64,000 nucleotides of DNA from Paraburkholderia panacisoli (GTDB lineage: Bacteria; Pseudomonadota; Gammaproteobacteria; Burkholderiales; Burkholderiaceae), in NCBI RefSeq assembly GCF_008369935.1, contig NZ_VTUZ01000024.1:62001-126000 (forward strand), in the 5' to 3' direction. Within the stretch, counting starts at the first letter, position 1. The number at the start of each line of letters is the position of its first letter. Position numbers and translations under genes: made by a program. The notes under the pieces were generated by a model. That model was given only the letters and a program-made list of their open reading frames with translations, searched no databases and was not told where the DNA came from. This document shows positions 16,241 through 25,048 of the stretch, one piece after another.

Positions 16241-17464
16241 TTACTCCCAGGTCAGCGCACCGCCAGTTTGATATTCGATCACTCGCGTCTCGAAGAAGTT
16301 GCGCTCCTTCTTCAGGTCGATCATCTCGCTCATCCACGGGAACGGGTTTTCCTCGTTCGGGTACAGCGGATCGAGACCGATCTGCTGGCAACGGCGGTTG
16401 CAGATGAAGCGCAGATAGCTCTTGAACATCGACGCATTGAGGCCGAGCACCCCGCGCGGCATCGTGTCTTCAGCGTAACGATATTCAAGTTCGACCGCTT
16501 GCTGGAAGATCTCGCGGATTTCCGCGCGGAACTCAGCCGTCCAGAGTTGCGGGTTTTCGAGTTTGATCTGGTTGATCAGGTCGATGCCGAAGTTGCAGTG
16601 CATCGACTCGTCGCGCAGGATGTACTGGTACTGTTCCGCCGCGCCGGTCATCTTGTTCTGGCGGCCGAGCGCCAGGATTTGTGTAAAGCCGACGTAGAAG
16701 AACAGGCCTTCCATCACACAGGCGAACACGATCAGCGAGCGCAGCAGGGTCTGGTCTGCCTCGAGCGTACCGGTCTTGAAGGCCGGGTCGGTCAGCACGT
16801 GGATGTACGGAATCAGGAATTCGTCTTTCGCGCGGATCGAGGAAACCTCGTGATACGCGTTGAAGATTTCGCCTTCGTCGAGGCCCAGCGATTCGACGAT
16901 GTACTGGTAAGCGTGCGTGTGGATCGCCTCTTCGAACGCCTGGCGCAGCAGAAACTGGCGGCATTCGGGCGCCGTGATATGGCGGTAGGTGCCCAGCACG
17001 ATGTTGTTGGCGGCCAGCGAGTCGGCCGTCACGAAGAAGCCCAGGTTGCGCTTGACGATGCGGCGCTCGTCTTCGGTCAGCCCGTTCGGGTCTTTCCACA
17101 AGGCGATGTCGCGCGACATGTTCACTTCTTGCGGCATCCAGTGGTTGGCGCAACCAGCCAGATACTTTTCCCAGGCCCACTTGTACTTGAACGGCACCAA
17201 CTGATTGACGTCGGTCTGGCCGTTGATGATGCGCTTGTCGGCGACATTGACCCGCGCTTCGGAAACGGCAGCCGTTCCAGCAGCGTGAGTGACGGGAGCG
17301 ACAGCGATGTCGTTCGCGAACACGTCTTGAGCCGAGGGAGCATGAGGAGCGGAACGCGTTCCGATTTGCGAACCGACAGCCGATCCCGCTGCGTTGCGCA
17401 ACGCATTCTGTTGCGCGCCGCTCGAGGGAGTTACGGCAGTGATCTCGTCATCCCAGTTGAGCAT
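16241..17464 (-). CDS. nrdB: class Ia ribonucleotide reductase, beta (radical) subunit
   Basis: Provides the diferric-tyrosyl radical for NrdA. The 407-residue protein has iron ligands and the radical tyrosine in EEAIHTHAY (E-x2-H-x3-Y) and the second ligand set in DESMHCNFG. About 75 N-terminal residues, rich in Ala, Ser and Gly, precede the conserved core and vary in this family. ATG 17464 (MLNWDDEITAV) has GGTGA upstream; two earlier in-frame starts add only five residues. It lies downstream of nrdA on the same strand but is separated from it by an unusually long 652 bp. Confidence 0.96.
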   Translation of the reverse strand: MLNWDDEITAVTPSSGAQQNALRNAAGSAVGSQIGTRSAPHAPSAQDVFANDIAVAPVTHAAGTAAVSEARVNVADKRIINGQTDVNQLVPFKYKWAWEKYLAGCANHWMPQEVNMSRDIALWKDPNGLTEDERRIVKRNLGFFVTADSLAANNIVLGTYRHITAPECRQFLLRQAFEEAIHTHAYQYIVESLGLDEGEIFNAYHEVSSIRAKDEFLIPYIHVLTDPAFKTGTLEADQTLLRSLIVFACVMEGLFFYVGFTQILALGRQNKMTGAAEQYQYILRDESMHCNFGIDLINQIKLENPQLWTAEFRAEIREIFQQAVELEYRYAEDTMPRGVLGLNASMFKSYLRFICNRRCQQIGLDPLYPNEENPFPWMSEMIDLKKERNFFETRVIEYQTGGALTWE

Positions 17465-18116
17465 AAATGTCACCATCAATTTAGAACGGTTTGTACCATC
17501 TTTTCACGAGCGATAAAAGAGTTCGCTGATGAAAAATCCTGTTTTCGATTCGCGTTGCTACGTTCATACAACACTTTGTTCAACGGACTCTGTGTCACGC
17601 ATGAAGTGACGCGTGTTGAACGTGTGTTGTCGGCGTGCTTCGCGATCTCGAAGAGCAACGTGTCGAAGTGACATTTCGCTGCTCTATCTATCTGTATTGC
17701 GGAGCGAGTCTGCAGCGTCTTGCGGTTGCTGACTGTGTTGCCTCGCGTGGTTCGTCGCTGTGCTTCGCGCAGCGCCGCGTTAGCCGCGCTGTCTGCTTCA
17801 ACGGCGCTCGCGAGGTGAAGCCCGATGCGATGGCGAGCGATGCATGCGGCCGGTCAGGTTGATCGGCCCATCGATCGAAGCGTTTGCTACGCGCACTGTG
17901 TCGCGCGCTTCGTCTGGTGCTGCTGACGACTCCTGCCTGGCTTCGCTGCTGTCGATGAGCGGCGCGACTTCAGATCCCATCGCTTGCTTCGGTCCCACTC
18001 GCCGCTCACCGGCTCTGCTTCACTTCTGCCGCATCTATATAGATACGCGGATCGCTGCATGCGGGTCATCACCTACGACCCGTCAGCAAGCAGCGATCCT
18101 GCTGCTTGCCGCGTGC
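17465..18116. other. long structured nrdA-nrdB intercistronic region
   Basis: 652 bp without a credible gene. Next to the nrdA stop lies a perfect 10-bp inverted repeat GGATCGCTGC/GCAGCGATCC (18049-18058 and 18090-18099) with an inner GGGTC/GACCC; no T-run follows. ATCTATATAGAT (18033-18044) is a 12-bp palindrome. Near nrdB there is a compound inverted repeat: ACAACAC (17568-17574), GTTCAAC (17578-17584) and GTCAC (17594-17598) pair with GTGAC (17606-17610), GTTGAAC (17615-17621) and GTGTTGT (17624-17630). nrdB may have its own promoter here, but I cannot name the hexamers. Confidence 0.55.
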
Positions 18117-21100
18117 TTACTGGCAAGCCTCGCACTCTTCAAAGCCAGGGTCGCCCGGGCGCATCATGCAGACCGGACCATCCGCTTCGGGCGCTGCTTC
18201 GACCGCGACTGCCGGCGCTGCCGCGGCAGCCTGGATGCCGCCCACCGCGCCACCCGCTGCGCCGCCGCTGACGCCGAAGCCACCGGCCGCGCCGCCTGCG
18301 TCGCCACCCGAGCCCGCGCCACCTGCGCTCACCGCGTTCAGCGCGCCGTGCGCGACCGTCGACTTCTCGACGTGCGTCGCCGCCATCGTGCGCAGGTAGT
18401 AGGTGGTCTTCAGACCGCGCACCCATGCGAGCTTGTAGATCTCGTCGAGCTTCTTACCCGATGCGCCGCCCATGTAGATGTTCAGCGACTGCGCCTGGTC
18501 GATCCACTTCTGACGACGCGAGGCCGCCTCGACCAGCCACACCGGATCGAGTTCGAACGCGGTCGCGTAGATCGCGCGCAGGTCGGCCGGGATGCGGTCG
18601 ATGCGCGAGAGCGTGCCGTCGAAGTACTTCAGGTCGGCGACCATCACCTCGTCCCACAGGCCGCGCGCCTTCAGGTCGCGCACCAGGTAGTCGTTGACCA
18701 CCGTGAATTCGCCCGACAGGTTCGACTTCACGTACAGGTTCTGGAACGTCGGCTCGATGCAAGCCGACACGCCGATGATGTTCGAGATGGTCGCCGTCGG
18801 TGCGATCGCGACGCAGTTCGAGTTGCGCATGCCGTAGGTGGCGATGCGCGAACGCAGTTCGGTCCAGTCCATCGACTCGCTCGAATCGACTTCGACATAG
18901 CCGCCGCGTGCGTCGGCGAGCAGCTTCACCGAGTCTTGCGGCAGGATGCCGCGATCCCACAGCGAGCCGCGGTAGCTCGAGTAGCGGCCGCGCTCTTGCG
19001 CCAGTTCGGTCGACGCGTAGTAAGCGTAGTAGCACACCGCTTCCATCGACGTGTCGGCGAAAGCGACCGCCTCTTGCGACGCGTACGGCGTGCGCAGCAG
19101 ATGCAGGCAGTCCTGGAAGCCCATGATGCCGAGGCCGACCGGACGGTGCTTCAGGTTCGAATTACGCGCCTTGGCGACCGCGTAGTAGTTGATGTCGATC
19201 ACGTTGTCGAGCATGCGCATCGCCACGCTGACGGTGCGCTTGAGCTTGTCGTGGTCGAGCGCCAGCGTGCCGTCGGCCTGTTCCTTCAGGTGCGCGACGA
19301 GGTTCACCGAGCCCAGGTTGCAGACGGCGATTTCGGCGTCGCTGGTGTTCAGCGTGATTTCCGTGCACAGGTTCGACGAGTGGACGACGCCGACGTGCTG
19401 TTGCGGCGAGCGCACATTGCACGGGTCCTTGAACGTGATCCACGGATGGCCGGTTTCGAACAGCATGCCCAGCATCTTGCGCCACAGTTGCGCCGCCGGA
19501 ATCTTCTTGAACAGCTTGATCTCGCCGCGTGCGACCTTGTCTTCGTAAGCCGTGTAAGCCGCTTCGAACTCGGCGCCGAACTTGTCGTGCAGGTCCGGGC
19601 ACGTGGACGGCGAGAACAGCGTCCAGTCGCCGCCTTCCATCACGCGCTTCATGAACAGGTCGGGAATCCAGTTCGCCGTGTTCATGTCGTGCGTGCGGCG
19701 CCGGTCGTCGCCGGTGTTCTTGCGCAGCTCGAGGAATTCTTCGATGTCCAGGTGCCACGTTTCCAGGTACGCGCACACCGCGCCCTTGCGCTTGCCGCCC
19801 TGGTTCACGGCGACCGCCGTGTCGTTGACGACCTTCAGGAACGGCACGACGCCTTGCGACTTGCCGTTGGTGCCCTTGATGTGCGAGCCGAGCGCACGCA
19901 CGCGCGTCCAGTCGTTGCCGAGGCCGCCGGCGAACTTCGACAGCAGCGCGTTTTCCTTCAGCGCTTCGTAGATGCCGTCGAGGTCGTCGTCGACCGTGGT
20001 CAGGTAGCACGACGACAGTTGCGAGCGGCGGGTGCCCGAGTTGAACAGCGTCGGCGTGGACGACATGAAGTCGAAGCTCGACAGCACGTTGTAGAACTCG
20101 ATCGCGCGCGCTTCGCGGTCGATCTCGTTGAGCGACAGGCCCATCGCGACACGCATAAAGAATGCCTGCGGCATTTCGATACGCACGTTGTCGTGATGCA
20201 GGAAGTAGCGGTCGTACAGCGTTTGCAGACCGAGGTAGCCGAACTGCAGGTCGCGGTTGTTGTCGAGCGCGGCGCCGAGGCGCTTCAGGTCGAACTGCAG
20301 CAGCTTGTCGTCGAGCAGCTCGGCTTGCACGCCGCGCTTGATGAACTGCGGGAAGTACTCGGCGTAGCGCTCGCCCATCTCGGCTTGCGTGACTTCTTCT
20401 TCGAGGATCTCGCGGCGGATCGTGTGCAGCAGGATGCGCGCGGTGACCTGGCTGTACGCCGGGTCCTTTTCGATCATCGTGCGCGCGGCCAGGATTGCCG
20501 AGTCGTAGACCTGGCTCATCGGCACGCCGTCGTACAGGTTCTTCACCGTTTCAGCGATGATCGGGTCGGCGCTCACGGCGTCGCCCAGGTTCGCGCAAGC
20601 GGATTCGATGATGCCGCGCAGCGCGGCCAGATCCAGCGGACGCGTGACGCCGTTGTCGGTGACGTTCAGACCCGGCGCGCTGGCCGCGACCTGCTCGTCA
20701 TGACCGCGCGCCTGCGTGCGCTTCTCGCGATACAGCACGTAAGCACGCGCGACGTTGTGCTCGCCGCCGCGCATCAGCGCGAGTTCAACCTGATCCTGAA
20801 TGTCTTCGATATGGAAGGTGCCGCCGTTCGGGCGGCTGCGCACGAGCGCGCGCACCACGTTCTGCGTGAGTTGCTCGACCAGTTCGCGCACCCGCGCCGA
20901 TGCCGCACCTTGACCACCGTTGACGGCCAGGAATGCCTTCGTCACGGCGATGGCGATTTTCGACGGTTCGAACGACACCACGCTGCCATTACGACGGATC
21001 ACCTTGTAGTCGGCATAGGTGGTCTGCGGCGCGAGCGCTTGTGCGCCTTGTGCCTGGCCGAAAGCCTGGCCAGTCGGTGAGCCCTCATACCGGGTCGTCG

Positions 21101-21119
21101 CGTTGTCGGTGGTTTGCAT
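18117..21119 (-). CDS. nrdA: class Ia ribonucleotide reductase, alpha (catalytic) subunit
   Basis: Reduces ribonucleoside diphosphates to deoxyribonucleotides. The 1000-residue protein starts with an ATP-cone (VIRRNGSVVSFEPSKI onward), followed by the ten-stranded barrel with the active-site cysteines in QLSSCYLTT, NLCTEITLN and AVCNLGSVN, and ends in the redox tail CEACQ. Between barrel and tail sits a Gly/Ala-rich low-complexity linker of about 55 residues. The ATG at 21119 follows AGGAGC by 8 nt; a TTG two codons earlier is possible. The leader of about 380 nt carries DnaA boxes and the promoter carries NrdR-like boxes, described separately. Confidence 0.97.
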   Translation of the reverse strand: MQTTDNATTRYEGSPTGQAFGQAQGAQALAPQTTYADYKVIRRNGSVVSFEPSKIAIAVTKAFLAVNGGQGAASARVRELVEQLTQNVVRALVRSRPNGGTFHIEDIQDQVELALMRGGEHNVARAYVLYREKRTQARGHDEQVAASAPGLNVTDNGVTRPLDLAALRGIIESACANLGDAVSADPIIAETVKNLYDGVPMSQVYDSAILAARTMIEKDPAYSQVTARILLHTIRREILEEEVTQAEMGERYAEYFPQFIKRGVQAELLDDKLLQFDLKRLGAALDNNRDLQFGYLGLQTLYDRYFLHHDNVRIEMPQAFFMRVAMGLSLNEIDREARAIEFYNVLSSFDFMSSTPTLFNSGTRRSQLSSCYLTTVDDDLDGIYEALKENALLSKFAGGLGNDWTRVRALGSHIKGTNGKSQGVVPFLKVVNDTAVAVNQGGKRKGAVCAYLETWHLDIEEFLELRKNTGDDRRRTHDMNTANWIPDLFMKRVMEGGDWTLFSPSTCPDLHDKFGAEFEAAYTAYEDKVARGEIKLFKKIPAAQLWRKMLGMLFETGHPWITFKDPCNVRSPQQHVGVVHSSNLCTEITLNTSDAEIAVCNLGSVNLVAHLKEQADGTLALDHDKLKRTVSVAMRMLDNVIDINYYAVAKARNSNLKHRPVGLGIMGFQDCLHLLRTPYASQEAVAFADTSMEAVCYYAYYASTELAQERGRYSSYRGSLWDRGILPQDSVKLLADARGGYVEVDSSESMDWTELRSRIATYGMRNSNCVAIAPTATISNIIGVSACIEPTFQNLYVKSNLSGEFTVVNDYLVRDLKARGLWDEVMVADLKYFDGTLSRIDRIPADLRAIYATAFELDPVWLVEAASRRQKWIDQAQSLNIYMGGASGKKLDEIYKLAWVRGLKTTYYLRTMAATHVEKSTVAHGALNAVSAGGAGSGGDAGGAAGGFGVSGGAAGGAVGGIQAAAAAPAVAVEAAPEADGPVCMMRPGDPGFEECEACQ

Positions 21120-21428
21120 GTGCAAAGCTCCTGGTCCTGGAAATGTTGCGGGAAGATCCGCGGATTAAATCGAGCGCTGCGCTAGCGCGTGCGCAAGCGA
21201 TGAGGTGCAGGAAAAAGGCCGGCCGGGCCGGTTGGCGGGATGCGACTGCGATGAAGCCTGGTTCGAATTCGTAACGGTCTTCATCGTGCGTGTCGCGATC
21301 ACTTGCTATGCCCCTTTCCTGAATGCTTCTGGATGCCGCCGGTGGTCCTACCGGCTGCGCCACAGGAATTTTTTTCGCTGCCTGGAATGCTTGCGGCGCC
21401 ATGCTCGAAGAGCGGGGCGCCGCATAAC

Positions 21429-21461
21429 TTATGCACTCAGTTATGCACAGAGTTATGCACA
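21429..21461 (-). promoter_or_regulatory. three DnaA boxes in the nrdA leader
   Basis: TTATGCACT (21429-21437), TTATGCACA (21441-21449) and TTATGCACA (21453-21461) are direct repeats with a 12-bp period. Two fit the DnaA box TTATNCACA perfectly and one has a single mismatch at the last base. They lie about 40-75 bp downstream of the nrdA -10. DnaA regulates nrdAB in Escherichia coli, which supports the reading; binding here is inferred. Confidence 0.7.
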
Positions 21462-21465
21462 CCAA

Positions 21466-21512
21466 ACACAAGATATAGTGCAAAACTGAATTTGTGGCAC
21501 CAAGTATAGTGT
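21466..21512 (-). promoter_or_regulatory. tandem NrdR-like boxes upstream of nrdA
   Basis: Box 1 is 21466-21481 (ACACAAGATATAGTGC) and box 2 is 21497-21512 (GCACCAAGTATAGTGT). Against the 16-bp NrdR consensus acaCwAtATaTwGtgt I count about 14 and 12 matches. They are separated by 15 bp, three helical turns start to start, which is the spacing typical of NrdR pairs. Box 2 overlaps the -10 of the nrdA promoter, so binding would repress transcription. Confidence 0.72.
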
Positions 21513-21530
21513 AGTTTCAAGACAGATCAA
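21503..21530 (-). promoter_or_regulatory. sigma-70 promoter of nrdA
   Basis: On the minus strand TTGATC (21530-21525) and TATACT (21508-21503) are 16 bp apart. The predicted start near 21496 gives a leader of about 380 nt before the nrdA ATG. The rest of 21531-21648 up to ampD holds only a weak hairpin (21595-21615) with no T-run. Confidence 0.6.
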
Positions 21531-21648
21531 ATCGATTTATTTGCCTTCAAAGTCTTGACATCCGGATCTGGCAGCGCACGGCCAACTCCCCGGAGAACAA
21601 GACGGCGCCTTGCTCTCCTCGCATCACGCGAACTCGCGCGAAGGGTCG

Positions 21649-22245
21649 TTACGGCGTTTTGGAAAACTTGAGATAGGGGAAATACCGATCGGCGAGGGAC
21701 GTGTCGCTTTGCAGACGATGCCACTCGAAATGAGGCCCTGGATCGGTCTTGCGGCCGGGCGCGATGTCCGAGTGACCAGCCAGCGCCTGGACCGGATAGC
21801 GCGCCTTCAGCGCGCTCACCAGCGCCCCGAGCGTGCGGTATTGCGCCGCTTCGAAGGCAGTGGTGTCGCTGCCCTCCAGCTCGATGCCGATCGAAAAATC
21901 ATTGCAACGCTCGCGGCCGAAAAAATTCGACGGCCCCGCGTGCCACGCGCGCTCGTTGCACGACACGAACTGTTCGAGTGCGCCGTCGCGATGAATCACG
22001 AAATGCGCGGACACCCGCACGCCACGCAGGTGCGAGTCGTAGTACGGGTGAGCATCGCAGTCCAGCGTGTTCTGGAACAGTTCGGCGATCGCCGTGCCGC
22101 CGAACTCGTTGGGCGGCAGGCTGATGTTGTGGACGACGATCAGCGTCGGCACGGCCCCTGCGGGCCGCGCTTCGAAATTCGGCGATGGCAGTTTGCGTGC
22201 GGCGGCGACCCAACCGTCTGCGTCGACGGTGAACTCGACGCTCAT
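21649..22245 (-). CDS. ampD: N-acetyl-anhydromuramyl-L-alanine amidase
   Basis: Cytoplasmic zinc amidase that removes the stem peptide from 1,6-anhydro-muropeptides during murein recycling. The 198-residue protein has LIVVHNISLPP with the first zinc histidine, the conserved NFFGRERCNDFSIGIELEG, and AGHSDIAPGRKTDPGPHF with the second zinc histidine, the catalytic lysine and the last zinc ligand. The ATG at 22245 overlaps the stop of the upstream PP0621-like gene (ATGA). There is no signal peptide, which fits the cytoplasmic AmpD rather than AmiD. mpl in this window acts later in the same recycling route. Confidence 0.95.
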   Translation of the reverse strand: MSVEFTVDADGWVAAARKLPSPNFEARPAGAVPTLIVVHNISLPPNEFGGTAIAELFQNTLDCDAHPYYDSHLRGVRVSAHFVIHRDGALEQFVSCNERAWHAGPSNFFGRERCNDFSIGIELEGSDTTAFEAAQYRTLGALVSALKARYPVQALAGHSDIAPGRKTDPGPHFEWHRLQSDTSLADRYFPYLKFSKTP

Positions 22246-22532
22246 CGGGCGTCGCGGCCCGTGGGTCGTGCGGCGTGGCGCTGCGCGTGCGCGGCGCTGC
22301 AGAACGGCTGGCCGGCAACCATCACCGAGTCGCTCTTCGGCGCATGCACGCCGCACTCGGCGCAACGGATCATCGGCTCGGCGAGTTGCGGGGCGTCGGA
22401 GGGACGCGCGCCGCCGTTCGCGCCTTTGGCGCCGGCGCCGCGCTGGGTTGCTTGCGCGTCATGACGACGCAGCGCCTTTACCAGCCATTGACCAACGATG
22501 AACAACAGGATCAGCAGAAATATTTGTCGCAT
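22242..22532 (-). CDS. PP0621-like small membrane protein
   Basis: A 96-residue protein with one N-terminal membrane helix (IFLLILLFIVGQWLVKAL, about 4-21), an Ala/Gly-rich linker, and a C-terminal zinc-type segment with CAECGVHAPKSD and a following PFCSAAHAQRH. This architecture matches the PP0621 family found in beta- and gamma-proteobacteria. Its stop overlaps the ampD start by 4 nt, and it follows the CcsA-like gene after 9 nt, so the three probably form one operon. Function unknown. Confidence 0.82.
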   Translation of the reverse strand: MRQIFLLILLFIVGQWLVKALRRHDAQATQRGAGAKGANGGARPSDAPQLAEPMIRCAECGVHAPKSDSVMVAGQPFCSAAHAQRHAARPTGRDAR

Positions 22533-22541
22533 GGGACACGC

Positions 22542-23459
22542 TCACACTACGGCGCGGTGCAACAGCACCTCGAAAACAAAACGGCTGCCGACGTACGCCA
22601 GCAACAACGCGACGAACGACGCCAGCACCCAGCGCAATGCCGCACGGCCGCGCCAGCCGGATACCTTGCGCGCGGTCAGCAGCGCGCCGAACATCACCCA
22701 CGAAAGAATCGCGAAGACGGTCTTGTGATCGAGCCGCAACGCGCGGTCGACCAGTTGCTCGCTGAACAGGATGCCCGACACGAGCGTGAGCGTCAGCAAG
22801 ATGAAACCTGCGCCGATCAGACGGAACAGCAGCTTCTCGAGCGTCAGCAGCGGCGGCAGTGTATCAAGCCAGCTGACCAGCCAGCCGTTGGCCGCCGCGC
22901 CCGGATGCCGCTGCGCCATGCCGCCGCGCATCGCATGCAGGCGGCGCTCGACGAGCAGCATCAGAATCGCGTGCAGCGCCGCGATCGCAAACAGACCGTA
23001 GGCGATGTTGGCGATCAGGAAGTGCAGCTTGAACAGCGGCGCCGCCGAATACGGCAGCACACGCACGCCGTTGAACGCGAGCGGCATCAGCGACGCGACG
23101 CACGCGAGCGGCAACACCAGCAGGCGCAGGCCGTCGAGCGGAAAGAAGAAGCTCTCGATCCAGTAGATGCCGGCGCCGAGCCAGAACATCGCCGACAGCG
23201 CGAACGCGAAGCCGAACACCATCGCGTTCTGCGGAAAGATAGTGGTATGCAGCAGCACGCCGTGCGCGAGCAGCGCGACGAACAGCAGCGCTCGGCCCGG
23301 CGTGCTCATGCCCGAAGCGGCCGACGCACTCGCGGCGGCGGGCATCGGCGGCACGCTCTCGAGCATGGGGCGCGCGGTGGCGTGCCGGTGCGAGCGCCAG
23401 CCGGCCACGGCGAGACCGCCGTAGAGGAGCGCAGTGAGGGCATACAGTACAATATCCAT
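22542..23459 (-). CDS. CcsA/HemX-type (YpjD) cytochrome c assembly-like membrane protein
   Basis: A 305-residue integral membrane protein with about eight hydrophobic helices beginning at residue 3 (VLYALTALLYGGLAVAGW). The C-terminal half (about FAILSWVMFGALL) matches the CcsA/ResC/HemX-like domain. The proteins called YpjD in Escherichia coli have this length. The family includes haem-handling proteins, but the WWD motif of true CcsA is not evident, so haem transport is not claimed. It is divergent from ffh, as in many proteobacteria, with about 80 bp between them. Confidence 0.85.
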   Translation of the reverse strand: MDIVLYALTALLYGGLAVAGWRSHRHATARPMLESVPPMPAAASASAASGMSTPGRALLFVALLAHGVLLHTTIFPQNAMVFGFAFALSAMFWLGAGIYWIESFFFPLDGLRLLVLPLACVASLMPLAFNGVRVLPYSAAPLFKLHFLIANIAYGLFAIAALHAILMLLVERRLHAMRGGMAQRHPGAAANGWLVSWLDTLPPLLTLEKLLFRLIGAGFILLTLTLVSGILFSEQLVDRALRLDHKTVFAILSWVMFGALLTARKVSGWRGRAALRWVLASFVALLLAYVGSRFVFEVLLHRAVV

Positions 23460-23540
23460 ATTCGAAGTTTACACTAGGCCCCAACTCCGCGACGTCTTCC
23501 ACGTCGCGCGCCGCCCGGGCCGCCCTCTCCATCGCTCCCC

Positions 23541-24908
23541 ATGCTCGACAATCTGACTCAACGGATGGCGCGTGTCGTCAAGACGCTGCGCGGCGAAGCC
23601 CGGCTCACCGAGGCTAACACTCAGGAAATGCTGCGCGAAGTCCGCCTCGCGCTGCTCGAAGCCGACGTGGCGCTGCCCGTCGTGCGCGAGTTCATCGCCA
23701 AGGTGAAGGAAAAGGCGCTCGGCGAGGAAGTCATCAGCAGCCTGTCGCCGGGTCAGGCGCTGGTCGGCGTGGTGCAGCGCGAGTTGACCGCGATCATCGG
23801 CGGCGACTATGAAGGCAAGGCGGTCGAACTCAATCTCGCCGTCACGCCGCCGGCCGTCATCCTGATGGCGGGTCTGCAAGGCGCGGGTAAGACGACCACG
23901 GTCGGCAAGCTCGCCAAGCTGCTGCGCGAAAAGTACAAGAAGAAGGTCCTGACCGTTTCGTGCGACGTCTACCGCCCCGCTGCTATCGCGCAGTTGAAGA
24001 CGGTGACCGAGCAGGTCGGCGCGGACTTCTTCCCGTCGGAACCGGACCAGAAGCCAGTCGATATCGCCCGCGCCGCGGTGGATTGGGCCAAGCGCCACTA
24101 TCACGACGTGCTGCTGGTCGACACGGCCGGCCGTCTCGGTATCGACGAAGCGATGATGCAGGAAATCGCCGCGCTTCACCGTGAGCTGAAGCCGTCGGAG
24201 ACGCTGTTCGTCGTCGACGCGATGCTCGGCCAGGACGCGGTGAACACGGCCAAGGCGTTCAGCGACGCGCTGCCGCTCACCGGCGTGGTCCTCACCAAGC
24301 TCGACGGCGACTCGCGCGGTGGCGCGGCTCTGTCCGTGCGTCACGTGACGGGCAAGCCGATCAAGTTCGTCGGCGTCGCGGAAAAGCTCGACGGCCTCGA
24401 AGTGTTCTACCCGGATCGGATGGCGAACCGGATTCTCGGCATGGGCGACATTCTTGCGCTCGTCGAAGAAGCGCAACGCGGCGTGGACGTCCAGGCCGCG
24501 CAAAAGCTCGCCGACAAGGTCAAGAAAGGCGGCGACTTCGACCTCAACGATTTCCGCGCGCAGCTCACGCAAATGAAGGGCATGGGTGGCCTGTCGTCGC
24601 TGATGGACAAGCTGCCCGCGCAGTTCCAGCAAGCCGCCGCCGGCGCCGACATGAGCCAGGCGGAAAAGCAGATGCGCCGCATGGAAGGCATCATCAATTC
24701 GATGACCCCGCTCGAGCGCGCCAAGCCCGATCTGATCAAGGCCACCCGCAAGCGCCGCATCGCCGCGGGCGCGGGCGTACAGGTGCAGGAAGTCAACCGC
24801 ATGCTGAACCAGTACGACCAGATGCGCACGATGATGAAAAAGCTCAAGGGCGGCAATCTGCAGAAGATGATGCGCGGCATGAAGGGCATGTTGCCCGGCA
24901 TGCGCTAA
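23541..24908 (+). CDS. ffh: signal recognition particle protein (SRP54 homologue)
   Basis: GTPase that binds signal sequences of nascent membrane proteins together with 4.5S RNA and delivers them to FtsY. The 455-residue protein has the N domain (1-100), G domain with P-loop GLQGAGKTTT (111-120), VDTAGRLGID (about 193) and TKLDGDSRGG, and a methionine-rich M domain (about 330-455) ending MRGMKGMLPGMR. Divergent from the YpjD-like gene. Leader elements include TTTACACT just upstream as a possible -10 region. Confidence 0.97.
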   Translation: MLDNLTQRMARVVKTLRGEARLTEANTQEMLREVRLALLEADVALPVVREFIAKVKEKALGEEVISSLSPGQALVGVVQRELTAIIGGDYEGKAVELNLAVTPPAVILMAGLQGAGKTTTVGKLAKLLREKYKKKVLTVSCDVYRPAAIAQLKTVTEQVGADFFPSEPDQKPVDIARAAVDWAKRHYHDVLLVDTAGRLGIDEAMMQEIAALHRELKPSETLFVVDAMLGQDAVNTAKAFSDALPLTGVVLTKLDGDSRGGAALSVRHVTGKPIKFVGVAEKLDGLEVFYPDRMANRILGMGDILALVEEAQRGVDVQAAQKLADKVKKGGDFDLNDFRAQLTQMKGMGGLSSLMDKLPAQFQQAAAGADMSQAEKQMRRMEGIINSMTPLERAKPDLIKATRKRRIAAGAGVQVQEVNRMLNQYDQMRTMMKKLKGGNLQKMMRGMKGMLPGMR

Positions 24909-25048
24909 GCTTGACCATAACGGCGGCTGCACTTACGCGCAGAAATCACGGAACGCGCGGCTGACTTAGGGTTCGTGCGGGTTTATTCTGTACCGCAGGC
25001 TGCCGTTCTCACCCCCACCATGTACACAGTTATCGCCCGTCAGACGTC

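Noticed and set aside
17635..17998. Small open frames in the nrdA-nrdB spacer
   Set aside because: Short (66-75 codons), no ribosome-binding site and no protein-like composition.
17844..21080. A 1078-codon open frame on the plus strand opposite nrdA
   Set aside because: A compositional shadow of nrdA, whose active-site motifs are unmistakable on the other strand.
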